A stretch of 64,000 bases of DNA. Origin: Trichopria drosophilae. Taxonomy: Eukaryota > Arthropoda > Insecta > Hymenoptera > Diapriidae. This document shows positions 52,301 through 59,617 of this stretch, piece by piece. Within the stretch, counting starts at the first letter, position 1. Every line of letters begins with the position of its first letter. The position numbers and the translations under genes are program-made. The stretch spans positions 205,932,001 through 205,996,000 of the forward strand of contig CM059582.1 in assembly GCA_030407085.1 (NCBI GenBank), given 5' to 3'. The notes beneath the pieces were generated by a model that ran no database searches, was not told the origin of the DNA, and saw nothing but the letters and a program-made list of their open reading frames with translations.

Positions 52301-53132
52301 TATCGAATCAAACTTTAATATAAAATACTCCAAAAAAAAAATGTAAAAGTACTCACTTGTTCGATGAGTGTCAAAACCAGTTTGTTGCTTCTTCCAACTG
52401 TCGTAATGGAACTGCCACTGCTCTCTACACTATCAGAATCGTCACTTTTTTCATCATCCACATCAGCCGGACCCAAACCAGGATCAGAGTATCTTCTATG
52501 CTCCGAATTTAAATCGTCAACACCATCCTTATCGTCAACATTCCCTCCCGGCGGTAAACTTGCATAATCTCCATTTCTGTACGGAGTAGGTGCCAGTCCA
52601 TTAAATCCATTTTCCAAGCTCGAATAACCATTCGTCAAAGTTTCAGAATTCTGTACAATGTGATTTCTCGTCATTGACGGCCTTGTTCTATTACGGAACG
52701 GGCCATAATTTACCCTTGGCACAGGTTGGTACATTCGATACATGGAAGGTAAAGACACCGGCTCCATGGCATATGTCATCGGAACAGCCGGATATCCGCA
52801 AACGCCAGGATCGGACATTGCTGTAAAAAGGCGCTGTCCGTTATGTGCTGGCACAGGTTGAGGTTGCGGAACTCCGTGATGTTGCCAAAACATCGGAGCA
52901 TATTCCATTCCAGGCACTTGATCTTCCATCGATTCGACAGAGATTCTACCATCGTCGCACCAGGCTTCGACTGCTGGTGTATTTCGTCTGCCACTTCGTT
53001 TCTTACTTTTTCTCGCATGGATTTGTGGACCATCATTGTGGCCCACTTTTAATGTTGGCGATCTAAGACAAATTTAATAAACAATTTATTGATGTATGTA
53101 CACAGACATAACAGTGCATACCTTTTGTTCAT
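30568..53132 (-). CDS. Coiled-coil protein gene, six exons, family not recognised
   Basis: The joined exons (53122-53132, 52357-53062, 42467-42605, 42274-42392, 31495-31589, 30568-31309) keep one open frame with phases 2, 0, 1, 0, 2 and every junction is GT-AG. The product has about 603 residues: a basic patch at 21-30 (RKSKKRSGRR), a Pro/Tyr/Met-rich part at 55-130, acidic clusters at 180-190 and 203-219, and a long heptad-type coiled coil from about 230 to 390. A Ser/Thr-Pro segment (near 400-420) and a hydrophilic C-terminal part follow. There is no signal peptide or membrane segment. ATG 53132 is chosen because a stop (TAA) lies in frame four codons upstream. It looks like an oligomerising scaffold or cytoskeletal protein; that role is inferred from composition only. 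Introns 2 and 4 are each about 10 kb and packed with transposon remnants. Confidence 0.8.
31495..31589 (-). CDS. Coiled-coil gene exon 5
   Basis: The acceptor TGTTTCAG and donor AAA|GTAAGT bound 95 bases encoding TQIGKLAKEKTANEQRVAKL and a further 11 residues, a regular coiled-coil stretch. It starts in phase 0 after exon 4 and ends two bases into a codon. The intron to exon 6 is only 185 bases. Confidence 0.85.
32025..32078 (+). promoter_or_regulatory. Phased TGACCT half-site cluster (DR4 type)
   Basis: Three half-sites follow each other with exactly four bases between them: TGACCT (32025), TGACCT (32035), TGACTC (32045). A second pair, TGACCT (32063) and TGAACT (32073), again has a four-base spacer. 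TGACCT is the complement of AGGTCA, the nuclear-receptor half-site; direct repeats with four-base spacing are bound by RXR/USP heterodimers, including ecdysone receptor. Activity here is inferred from spacing alone. Confidence 0.4.
33683..33916. mobile_element. TA-flanked MITE, CACTGACAAAAATATT ends
   Basis: TA on both sides (33681-33682, 33917-33918). The left end CACTGACAAAAATATT and right end AATATTTTTCTCAGTG are inverted, with further pairing (GAGTTATCT with AGATAACTC). There is no coding capacity. A related copy, split by another element, begins near 8907. Confidence 0.75.
35513..36463. mobile_element. TTAA-flanked foldback, CCCTGCAAACAC end
   Basis: The left end is TTAA then CCCTGCAAACAC and AAGTAACAGTTATGTAA. 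The right end carries TTACATAACTGTTACTTTTG and TGTTTGCAG, the inverted counterpart, but its outer bases are mutated. Inside is the strong hairpin at 35691-35806 and repeated GTTACAT words. A separate copy of its right end abuts the element at 53997. Minus frames near 35838-36136 are not genes. Confidence 0.65.
35691..35806. repeat. Strong hairpin, ~47-bp arms
   Basis: TTTTCTGAAACATGTAACCG followed by AAGCTTTTTACGGTTACCG on the left is matched almost perfectly by its complement on the right, with a loop of about 20 bases. Only one or two arm positions differ. It sits within the 35513-36463 element. Confidence 0.85.
36690..37260. other. CpG/GC-rich island inside intron 4
   Basis: The composition is markedly GC-rich, including a C-rich tract (36990-37130) with CCGCCGCCGC and repeated AAGTGCCCC words. 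A small perfect stem TCAGCCAT/ATGGCTGA lies at about 36876-36918. Frames on both strands (36588-36896 plus, 37225-36902 minus) lack coding character or splice sites. It could be a conserved enhancer or an alternative promoter. Confidence 0.45.
38457..39369. mobile_element. Foldback element with ~140-bp arms
   Basis: The left arm holds GAAAGCTGTAGGTCATTTCT and TTTGAGATATTTGAGGTTAT followed by GTACTCGAA. The right arm holds TTCGAGTACATAACCTCAAA and AGAAATGACC-type complements ending near CAGCTTCCCAACAACATCC. The outer bases ACAGGTC and GACCTGAG also pair. The centre (38640-39170) is AT-rich and encodes nothing recognisable. Confidence 0.7.
39400..39815. mobile_element. Half copy of the 53997-type foldback family
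   Basis: It shares, in the same order as the right half of 53997-55256, 'gacgccattttgagg', 'aattcaa', 'aatagttcgaaaaaaattgat' and 'aatttctgttggctaaa'. It ends with CTCTTGGGCGTTATTGG, which resembles the right end of 2848-3272. The left arm is missing. Confidence 0.55.
40230..40352 (+). CDS. Possible internal exon of an unknown plus-strand gene
   Basis: A good polypyrimidine tract and acceptor (TTTTTGCTTGTCTTTTAG) and a consensus donor (ATA|GTAAGT) bound exactly 41 open codons containing CHFCPPGSPVRQLIPRIKRK. The frame stays open beyond the donor to 40505. The base composition is richer than its surroundings. It lies inside an intron of the minus-strand gene, no partner exon is visible, and I do not recognise the sequence, so it may be a chance or relic exon. 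Confidence 0.25.
42274..42392 (-). CDS. Coiled-coil gene exon 4
   Basis: The acceptor TTATACAG and donor AAA|GTAAGT frame 119 bases. Joined to the single G left by exon 3 they give DIVREIREASLAREDATISK and a further 20 residues, coiled coil in type, ending in phase 0. Confidence 0.85.
42467..42605 (-). CDS. Coiled-coil gene exon 3
   Basis: The acceptor TTATTTCAG and donor CAG|GTAGAT bound 139 bases encoding MTKMRESNSQMFKELHQVKS and a further 26 residues (heptads, then SDYQPGMLS). It follows exon 2 in phase 0. The intron to exon 4 is 74 bases, close to the minimum for insects. Confidence 0.85.
42711..42736 (+). repeat. tRNA T-arm-like fragment, diverged
   Basis: GAAAGGTCC followed by GGTTCAACTCT (one mismatch to the B box) and a T-rich tail; it parallels the piece at 1254-1282. 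Two similar scraps with T-rich tails suggest a decayed tRNA-related SINE family rather than tRNA genes. Confidence 0.3.
45215..45475. mobile_element. Palindrome of the GGCGGATCC family
   Basis: The left arm ('tttttcggagcgctgaatacgaatct', then AAAAATGGCGGATCCAGTAT) is matched by the right arm (ATATTGGATCCACCATTTTG, then 'cagattccaattcaatgactcaaaaaact'). The arms are imperfect, 60-80 bases each. It is a member of the dispersed family also seen at 51065-51245 and in fragments at 9085-9355, 15370-15425 and 35030-35105. Confidence 0.65.
46985..47155. repeat. Short imperfect palindrome
   Basis: The left arm (CCAAAACATTCTGATGGTGC, then GATTCATAGCAGC) pairs with the right arm (GCTGCTATGAACCAGC, then GCATCATAACATTTTGG). 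It lies immediately before the 47165-48556 element. Confidence 0.55.
47165..48556. mobile_element. 1.4-kb element with TIR TATATGGGTGATTCTCC
   Basis: The left end TATATGGGTGATTCTCC, continuing into AACAGGGCATTTTCG, is inverted at the right end (GAAAATGCCCTGTTTTTGGA, GAATCACCCATATA). The TIRs are about 35 bases with TATA at the edges. The interior is very AT-rich; minor frames at 47738-47966 on both strands come from a local hairpin with ATTGTCGTCACC repeats. No transposase was recognised. Confidence 0.65.
49632..50125 (+). mobile_element. LINE 3' end (C-terminal coding remnant plus 3' UTR)
   Basis: A frame with one stop reads VPYSIRNS, then, further on, FYSIVTRLKRSWNALPQLPS, the arrangement typical of the C-terminal end of jockey/CR1/RTE-type non-LTR polyproteins. 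The 3' region ends with AAAAGGCTTTTAGGCCGTAG and A/T-rich AAATAAAATAAAT, a usual insect LINE tail. The 64-residue frame at 49557-49751 is in another frame and is not the real one. Everything upstream (reverse transcriptase) is missing: 5' truncation. Confidence 0.6.
50428..50963. mobile_element. Foldback element with TTAGG-like core
   Basis: TACACCTTTAAAT occurs on both sides (50415-50427 and 50964-50976), a likely 13-bp target duplication. The arms are inverted and made of subterminal repeats: CTATTCAACACACGACTTTT on the left faces, on the right, AAAAGTGGTGTGTTGTATAG. Inside each arm come variants of TTTCAACACA and TTTCATCA (left), and their complements TGTTGAAATG and TGATGAAATG (right). The middle (50581-50750) is a GGTTAGGTTAGG array. 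There is no coding capacity. The class is unknown to me. Confidence 0.7.
50581..50750 (+). repeat. Degenerate TTAGG (insect telomere-type) array
   Basis: A run of GGTTAGGTTAGG units interrupted by short spacers such as TATAA, TATATG and CTATAA, altogether about 170 bases. TTAGG is the telomere unit of most insects. Its position in the centre of a foldback element, far from a chromosome end, marks it as interstitial. Confidence 0.85.
51065..51245. mobile_element. Palindrome of the GGCGGATCC family, best copy
   Basis: TTTACAAAATTCAAAATGGC, continuing GGATCCAATAT on the left, is matched by ATATTGGATCCGCCATTTTG and AATTTTGTAAA on the right, with a spacer of about 45 bases. Outer parts (GGAGTCGCCAATTGCGAATC and the complement around GGATCCGTACTCAGCGCTCC) pair loosely. 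Frames on both strands over this palindrome are artefacts of the symmetry. Confidence 0.75.
51428..51545 (+). repeat. Dispersed repeat, also at 57008-57090
   Basis: GTTCCGAC, CTATTTTAAGGCC and then GTTTGAAAATGCTTACAGTT, AATTTATAAAGTACAAT and GAATTTTCTC are shared in order by the two places. The copy at 57008 is shortened in the middle and is directly followed by the MITE at 57097. Confidence 0.65.
51847..52092 (-). mobile_element. TA-flanked MITE, CAGTAGGACCTCTCTTATTC ends (copy 1)
   Basis: TA lies on both sides (51845-51846 and 52093-52094). The termini carry several copies of CCTCTCTTATTCTAAT, inverted at the two ends. The same sequence in the opposite orientation forms the copy at 58919-59153. 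A partial end also occurs at 51363-51385. The right terminus here has lost part of the GGTCC sequence. Confidence 0.8.
52357..53062 (-). CDS. Coiled-coil gene exon 2
   Basis: The acceptor TTGTCTTAG and donor CAA|GTGAGT bound 706 bases encoding residues 4-239. Its first base completes the Arg codon split from exon 1. It holds the basic patch, the Pro/Met/Tyr-rich part with PVPAHNG and MYQPVPRVNYGPFRNRTRP, the LPPGGNVDDKDGVDDLN and DDEKSDDSDSVESS acidic clusters, and the first coiled-coil heptads (LVLTLIEQ). Opposite-strand frames are shadows. Confidence 0.85.
53122..53132 (-). CDS. Coiled-coil gene exon 1, coding start
   Basis: ATG AAC AAA AG, followed by the donor GTATGC, supplies the first three and two-thirds codons. 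The reading frame upstream has a TAA four codons before the ATG, so translation must start here or further in. Splicing to exon 2 gives MNKRSPTLKVGHNDG. Confidence 0.75.
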
Positions 53133-53345
53133 CTTCGCTTATGCGAAATGAACTTTTACAGGCACTTGGGAAAGCTAATTCGGCACAAACGGTAACTGGA
53201 ACACGGGGGAGAAACGGCGCGTGGAAATCTACGCACGAGAATTCAATTCGTTTCTTTTTATCTACAAGACTTTTAGACGTCACTGGCAGTCACTGGGGCG
53301 ACCATCACTGGGGGCCGCCATTTTGAAGTTGTTTATAATTTCTCT
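53133..53345 (-). promoter_or_regulatory. 5' UTR and promoter-proximal region of the coiled-coil gene
   Basis: Upstream of the start codon the sequence is richer in GC (around CACGGGGGAGAAACGGCGCG on plus). It contains GCCGCCATTTTG at about 53324-53335, an exact match to the YY1/Pleiohomeotic-type consensus often found at transcription starts. No TATA box is evident. The transcription start cannot be placed precisely. Confidence 0.4.
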
Positions 53346-53934
53346 CTGCATATATATGTACTACAAATGCATAATAATGCACAATACATATGTGCACGGA
53401 GAAGTGTACATAAGTCGATTGTGTTCGCATTAAATCGCTTCTCCACCATATAAATTCGTTTAATCAAGTTAAAGTAGCTAATTAATCAAATCATACCCCT
53501 CTGGTAAAAATCGAAGAGTGTATTAAACGTTCCTTGTATAAATTCACGCTTAAAATAGCATTTAAGCGTTACAAAAGAGTGAATTTAGACAATTTAAAAC
53601 CTGTTAATTCAATTTAACAAAAGTTAACAATTTCCTGTTAATTCCTGTTTATTACATTAATGACGGGATTTAATGGAATTTAGCGGAATATAAAATATTT
53701 GTTTCGGTTTCTTCCTAATTTTTATGAATTTTTGGAAAACTGCATCCAACGGAATTGAAAAGAATAAAATATTTTTGTTATTCCCTCGAATCTTTCTGAA
53801 TTCCAAAGTATACGCGGTTATTTTGCAGGTTAGGTTTTGAAAACTTGCAGCCGTTTTGAGTAAAAAATTAAATAAAGTCATGTACTAAATAGATTTTCAG
53901 TTATAGTAGTAATAATACTAAGACGGGGCTGTGT
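53346..53934. other. Intergenic DNA between the divergent genes, no gene seen
   Basis: AT-rich sequence without recognisable repeats; a 74-residue minus frame at 53881-53657 has no support. Confidence 0.5.
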
Positions 53935-53992
53935 ATTTTATACATAAATGTTACATAGTTGTTACATAACTGTTACTTTTGTGTTTGTGGGG
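53935..53992. mobile_element. Right-end fragment of the 35513-type element
   Basis: The sequence ACATAAATGTTACATAGTTG, then TTACATAACTGTTACTTTTG and TGTTTG, is nearly identical to the right end of 35513-36463. It stops at GGGG directly before TTAA, so it shares this TTAA with the next element. Confidence 0.65.
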
Positions 53993-53996
53993 TTAA

Positions 53997-55256
53997 CCCA
54001 TTAACGCCTGAAATGGCATTTTTTATACTTCATTTTCAATAAAGTATTTCGTATCAAAATCGAAGTTGAAAACAATTGAAAGGTACATATCCTATTGTTT
54101 TCGAGGTCACTCTTCAAGATTCCGAGGTCAAAATTGAGTTTCAGCCATCAGGAATTCCAATGTGGCGCAGAATTTAAAAAAAATTCCAAAAAATTGGGTA
54201 TTATTTATTCCTATCAATTTTTTACGAGCTATTAGAATATTGGAATTTTATTGAAACCTTGCATAATGGTGCATAAAATAGTTGAATTTTAAGAAAAAAT
54301 TTTACTTTTATACCCTACATCATTCTAACGACCTCAAAATGGCGTCAACAATGAAAATTTCTTTGAAAAATTTCTGTACGTTCTAACTCAAAAACTACGT
54401 GCGGTTATAAAAAAATGCTAAGAATGAAAAGTTCTTAGAATTAATCGAGAAATATAGTGGAATTTTTTCAGATTTTTGTAATGACATTTTGAGAAATTTT
54501 TTTTCAAAATTATAATTTATTTATGAAAAATTCTAAAAAAAATTTGGTGTATTCACTTACGAATTCTACGAGTTTCTTGTTCTTTGCAATTTTTTCCAAA
54601 AGTTAATAGTTTTTGGGGGGAAAAAATCCTAAACTATAATATTTGAAATTCATTTCCTCGAAAACTATCAACTTTTCAAAAAAATTGCAAAGAATAAATA
54701 ACTCTTAGAATTCATCATAAAATACACTAAATTTTTTTCAGAATTTTTTGTAAATAAATTACAATTTTGAAAAAAATGTCGAAAAAAAATTTCTCAAAAT
54801 GTCATCAAAAAATTTTGAAAAAATTCCACTATATCGCTTGATGAATTTTAAGAACTTTTCATTCTAGGCATTTTTTTTAAAGTTCGTAGTTTTTTAGTTA
54901 GAGCGTCCAAAAATTTCTCAAAGAAGTTTTCATTGTTGACGCCATTTTGAGGTCGTTAGAATGATGTAGGGTATAAAAGTAAAATTTTTTCTTAAAATTC
55001 AACTATTTTATGCACCATTATGCAAGGTTTCAATAAAATTCCAATATTCTAATAGCTCGAAAAAAAATTGATGGGAATAAAAAATTCCCAATTTTTTGGA
55101 AATCTTTGTCATATTCGGCGCCATATTGGAATTTCTGATGGCTGAAACTCCAAAACAGTAGGATACGTACCTCTCAATTGTTTTCAACTTTGATTTTGAT
55201 ACGAAATACTTGATTGAAAATGAAGTATAAAAATTGTCATTTCAGGCGTTAATGGG
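53997..55256. mobile_element. TTAA-flanked 1.26-kb near-palindrome
   Basis: TTAA at 53993-53996 and 55257-55260 enclose ends that read CCCATTAACGCCTGAAATG inward on both sides. The arms are each about 600 bases and alignable over their full length; both carry, for example, GACGCCATTTTGAGG or its complement, and AAAATCGAAGTTGAAAACAA or its counterpart. The apex lies near 54600-54650. No transposase is encoded. TTAA plus a CCC start fits a piggyBac-type non-autonomous element. Relatives: 2848-3272, 39400-39815 and, at the ends only, 17187-17714. Confidence 0.8.
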
Positions 55257-55340
55257 TTAACAAAGTCGATTTGTGAATTCCGGTGTAAGAATTAAAAATT
55301 CTACGGAATTAATCACGAAATAGGAATTCAAACCCGTCTT

Positions 55341-56830
55341 CCCTTGTGGAAAAATATTGCTGAAAAAATAATGAAATTTGCTGAAACAATCAATTAAGCT
55401 AAATTTTGCTGAAATTCAATTTGAATTAATATCGAAATTGGGACACCATTTTAGCATGTAAGTTTAGATAGTTTCAAGACAAATTCAGAATAAATTTCAG
55501 TAAAGTGTTATTGAAAATTGCTGAAATTACATTGACATGTTAAAAACATACTGAAAAGTTAATGAAAGAACCTACATTTTACTAAAATAGATAGAAGCCC
55601 CAATACAAATTTAGAGCCTATTTTTTTTGTAACTTTCAGGTATTTTCAGAAAATTTTAACAAATCGTTTTTCGCGCAGATACTGAAAGTTACTGAATTTT
55701 TCTAAATTTCTCTAAAAATATTCTATTACAATTAGTAATTTGTTATTTATACATTTTTTTCAGATAATATCATGAATTTTTAGCACTATTCAGACACTTT
55801 GTATAATGTTCTTAGGAAATGATTAATAATTACAAATTTATCCCTCATATGTTTCCAAAAAACTGTTAATAATGCAGATTTCATATTCCAAATTGGAACT
55901 TGTATAAAATAATACTTGGGTATTTATACCGAGTAAAATAATACAGCAATATGTACCTTGCTGAAATGAACTCGATATTTATCAAAATTTTACTAAATAA
56001 CAATGTGAAGTATTTCTCTAGACTATATTAAAATGTATTAAATTTCCTGAATGTCATTAAATTAATATAAAAATTGGTGTTATAGAAGGTTTTGAAAGTC
56101 TCAGACAATTTTAATCAAATTTATTAACTTTATTGAAAGACATTCATAATTCTTTGTATGAAGAATTCCGATCAATTTCTTAATAATTGTTCCAGATAAC
56201 ATTTCATTAGAATTTACAGAAATATTAGTCAAATTTAAGAAATGTACAAAATTCTATAATCAACTAAGTTCCTGAATGTTCTAAAATACCAATTTCGATA
56301 TTAATTTAGCGAAATTCAGACAAATTCAGTATAATTCCTGAATTTTTAAATGAAATAGCTCAGAATAATACTTAGTAAAATTAAGATAAATATTGAGCAA
56401 TATCACTACATTTTGTTGAATGACATTATCCTGAAAACAATAGTTCCAATGTCAATATTAAATTAGTATTATTAAGAGATTTTCAGTATTTTTCAATAAA
56501 AGATACATTAGAATGTTCAGTACAATATCAGCTTATTTTAGAAAACTTACATTTTGATAAAATACGCTGATTTCCTAACGTTTCTAATGATTTTGATAGT
56601 AATCGAGTGTAATTCAGGAAAATTCAGAATAATTTTAGTATTTTTCAGATAAATATTTCAGTAAAATTCAGATAAATATTCAGTATATTTCAGCAATGTT
56701 ACTACAATTTGCTGAAAGTCTCTGAAATATCCTGCATATACTAGTCCCAATTTCCAAATTAAATCAGTATTTTTTAGAGATTTTCAGGAACACATTTTCA
56801 GTACTTTTCAATAATATTTTTCCACAAGGG
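55341..56830. mobile_element. 1.5-kb CTGAA-rich TIR element
   Basis: The ends are CCCTTGTGGAAAAATATT and its exact complement, followed by TGCTGAAAA on the left and its looser counterpart on the right. The interior is full of short CTGAA/TTCAG words on both strands (GCTGAAATT, ATTCAGTAAAATTCAG). Inner segments such as ATATCGAAATTGGGACACC and ACTAGTCCCAATTTCCAAAT also oppose each other. No coding frame, and no clear target duplication. The superfamily is unassigned. Confidence 0.65.
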
Positions 56831-57096
56831 TTTGAAGAGATTCAAAGGAATTAAAACTACTGAATGGCGAACTTCATAAAAAAAATAGACACCTTTACAT
56901 TTTGTTGTGGGATTCAAAGGAATTAAAATGGCTTTGTGGCCAATTTTGGATTAGGAATTAAAATATTGCCATACGTTTTATTTAACACCCTTTTTTTTAT
57001 TTAACCTTTTGTTCCGACGACTGTTTTAAGGCCTGCGGTTTGAAAATGCTTACAGTTGTGCAATTTATAAAGTACAATTTGAATTTTCTCTGGGTC

Positions 57097-57305
57097 CCCT
57101 ACTGAAAATGTTCGTAATATCATATGATAAATCCTATGAGATTTTTAAAATATCAGTCGATCCGGGAAACTTTTCATGTAATTATAAGAAATAATAATAA
57201 TATGAGAAAATGAATTACAATCATCTGGATTCCTCTAAGATATTAAAGAAATTATAAAAATCTCATAGGATTTATGATATAATTTTACGGAAATTTTCAC
57301 CAGGG
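57097..57305. mobile_element. Short TIR element (MITE) with AAATCCTATGAGATTTTTA arms
   Basis: The left arm (CCCTACTGAAAATGTTCGTA, then ATAAATCCTATGAGATTTTT) is inverted in the right arm (AAAAATCTCATAGGATTTAT, then AAATTTTCACCAGGG). It is inserted next to the dispersed repeat at 57008-57090. Confidence 0.65.
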
Positions 57306-57739
57306 TCGAAAACCATAACCTCATTTCATTCCTTTCGAAGGGATTCAAAGGAATTAAAATTGTTTAGTCCTCGATTAGAAAATGCGACCATAACCTTTTG
57401 ACAAAATTTCAATTCCAGATTGTCGTTAATAGGATTCGTATGCTCGTTAATTCTTTTCAATTTCTCTCAATTCTTTGCAATTCCTTTCTGTTTGTTGGGT
57501 ATTTATGTAGTGTGAACTTAGTCACAAGACGCATGAACGAAATATCGATTGAAAAGTCGAAATTCGATAGTGAACATAACCTTGCTTTTTTTCACAGAAG
57601 TGTTTTGACGCTTTTGACCTTAGTTCCTTTTATTTCGTGCTATTTTGAATGTCAGTGTGACTGGCCGACAATAAAGTGCTGAATCAGATTCATTTGGGTC
57701 TTCAGTGCCGCGTCACACGCAGTCAAATCAAGAACAATC

Positions 57740-57806
57740 ATGGGAAATAGGTCGAGTTTACTTTTACGTGAAGAAGAAATTGCGCAGATTCAGGAAGCTA
57801 CTGGAT
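57740..57806 (+). CDS. CHP1: Calcineurin B homologous protein 1, first coding exon
   Basis: The exon encodes MGNRSSLLLREEEIAQIQEA, then TG and one base of the next codon before the donor GAT|GTTAGT. This N-terminus agrees closely with the known start of animal CHP1 (Met-Gly, Ser-rich turn, LLR-[DE]EE, amphipathic helix ending ETG before the first EF-hand region). CHP1 is an EF-hand calcium-binding protein of about 195 residues, N-myristoylated on Gly2, that acts as an obligate partner of plasma-membrane Na+/H+ exchangers and in vesicle traffic. Gly2 and Ser6 fit the myristoylation signal. The start is set by the ATG context (AACAATCATGG) and the family's N-terminus. No further exon is found up to the window end, so intron 1 exceeds 6.1 kb. 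The neighbouring coiled-coil gene diverges from it. Confidence 0.8.
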
Positions 57807-58918
57807 GTTAGTAATTTATATCTTTCTAATATTTGAAAACATTTGGCCCCCTTATTAATAATCAAAAATAAATTTAATGGTTTTAACATCTTAAAAGTCG
57901 TGACAAAAACAAAAAAAGAATAATTTACTATAAAATGTTTATTTCTTTCAATCGTTTGATAAATTTTTCTAATAAACTTCTGTCGATTAATTAAAGTTAA
58001 GGTCCATAACAGGCATTCCGGTGACAAACGAGGACCATAAAAAATTAATGGAATGAAAAAATGTCCGAATAAACATTTCTTGATTTATTTAAGTATATTT
58101 TATATTAATTTTTAACATGTGCATGGAAATGTCATATCTTTACGATTTGTAAACTTATCATATCCAATCAGTCATTAGTCTACTATTTTTAGAGTATATA
58201 AAATGTAATTCCCATTAGACAAATTTGATAATTTCATTTTTACAGGATATTTGACCTATTAAAAGTAAATTTCTGTGGTCGTTAGGGAAAACCAGGTATT
58301 GACATATTCGGAAGTCGAGTTTTTTTACTAAGATTCTTTGTTATTTGGATACAATTTTTATACAATGTTCATGATTATCACGTAATTTAATTTGTTGCGT
58401 CAAGTTATTCTGTACCAAATAAAATAAAGCAATATTACTATACTTGTATGTAGTTAACAAATCTTATAATTAGGTAATTTCTCGTGTCATTGTTTCATCT
58501 GGAAGTGCAATTATTTTTCTTCTGAAGAAGTTAAGGTGACTTAAGCGAAAATCGACCAACTTGCATAAAAATATTTTATATTCTAGTTAATGACCCCTCA
58601 TTCTGCGAAGTTTCAAACGCTGATTCCAAAGCAACTAATGAGAAAAAGAATACTAAAATAACTCTGATTTACACGGAACTGCATTGTAAAATGACATTTC
58701 AATTTTAATAACAAAACTTTAGAAAGACAGATCTTTGTAAAAAATCACATGTATATCAATCATTTAATAATGATTTCGTTAAGATTTTAAAAATATACGA
58801 TCACCGAATGATTAGAAAAGATATTCAAGAGCTCTTGCCACGTTTCCCTTTTCAGGGACAGTATAATAAAATAAAATTTGTATTGAAAATATATGATATG
58901 TAAAGTTTACAACTAATA
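57807..58918 (+). other. CHP1 intron 1, proximal part
   Basis: AT-rich, with no exon resembling the expected second CHP1 exon (Arg-Leu-Tyr-x-Arg-Phe region) and no repeat recognised. Confidence 0.6.
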
Positions 58919-59153
58919 CAGTAGGACCTCTCTTATTCTAATTAGTAAAGTTTTTCAAGATGGCGCCGACCTCTCTTATTCTAATTTTCCCCTTACCCCC
59001 ACTTACTTTGCTTAAGAGCTTGCGTTTCGTGGATAATATTTTTCGTTGACTTTTCATGTGATAGTGGGAGAGGACTTGTGGGGGAACAATTAGAATAAGA
59101 GAGGCTAGACAATTAGAATAAGAAAGGCAATTAGAATAAGAGAGGTCCTACTG
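58919..59153 (+). mobile_element. TA-flanked MITE, CAGTAGGACCTCTCTTATTC ends (copy 2)
   Basis: TA at 58917-58918 and 59154-59155. The termini CAGTAGGACC and GGTCCTACTG are intact. The interior, including TTTTTCAAGATGGCGCCGAC and CCCCTTACCCCCACTTACTT, is nearly the same as copy 1 at 51847-52092 but reversed. The TA target and CAG start fit pogo/Tc1-type mobilisation. Confidence 0.85.
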
Positions 59154-59439
59154 TAATGAAAAATATTTTTATAAAACAACAAAAATAAATGATATAAATT
59201 CACTAGTAGAAAAAAAAGTTACTAAAAATTAATAAATCGAATTAAACAAGTTTTTAGGTGTCTAAAGTTGATAATCATGTTCAGTTACCTGGTTTTTACA
59301 CAAAATGATGTTTTTTTAATTCATTTGCGATTAATCGTATGATAAAAGCTGAGTGGTCAGTAACTCAAATTATTATTTCATCTTTTCTAAGTTTGATGCT
59401 AAAAATAAAGAAACTATTGGTTTTTTGCATATTTATTTA

Positions 59440-59600
59440 GTTATTTATTAATTTATTAACGGGCATAAATGCCTTGTTAAAATAAAAATAATAATGGTTA
59501 CTTGATACAGTCATAGATTCATTCGTATTATTCGCACATACAAATTTTACTTCTAAGAATAAATTGAGATAAAGTTATTGAATTTATAAAGAAATTAAAT
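59440..59600 (-). mobile_element. Probable LINE 3' UTR fragment
   Basis: On minus it reads TTTTAACAAGGCATTTATGC followed by CCGTTAATAAATTAATAAAT, the usual form of an insect LINE tail. No coding part remains. It abuts the next LINE piece head to head. Confidence 0.4.
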
Positions 59601-59617
59601 TGAGAAAAAACTTTCAA

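Larger units (their letters stand above)
42606..52356 (-). other. Intron 2 of the coiled-coil gene (~9.75 kb)
   Basis: The intron contains a tRNA T-arm-like scrap (42711-42736), AT-rich repeat-like DNA at 43100-45000 (a 113-residue plus frame at 43197-43538 is not gene-like), and the palindromes, TIR elements, LINE end, TTAGG-cored foldback and MITE listed separately. 45480-46980 and 48560-49600 are AT-rich with nothing recognisable. Confidence 0.7.
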
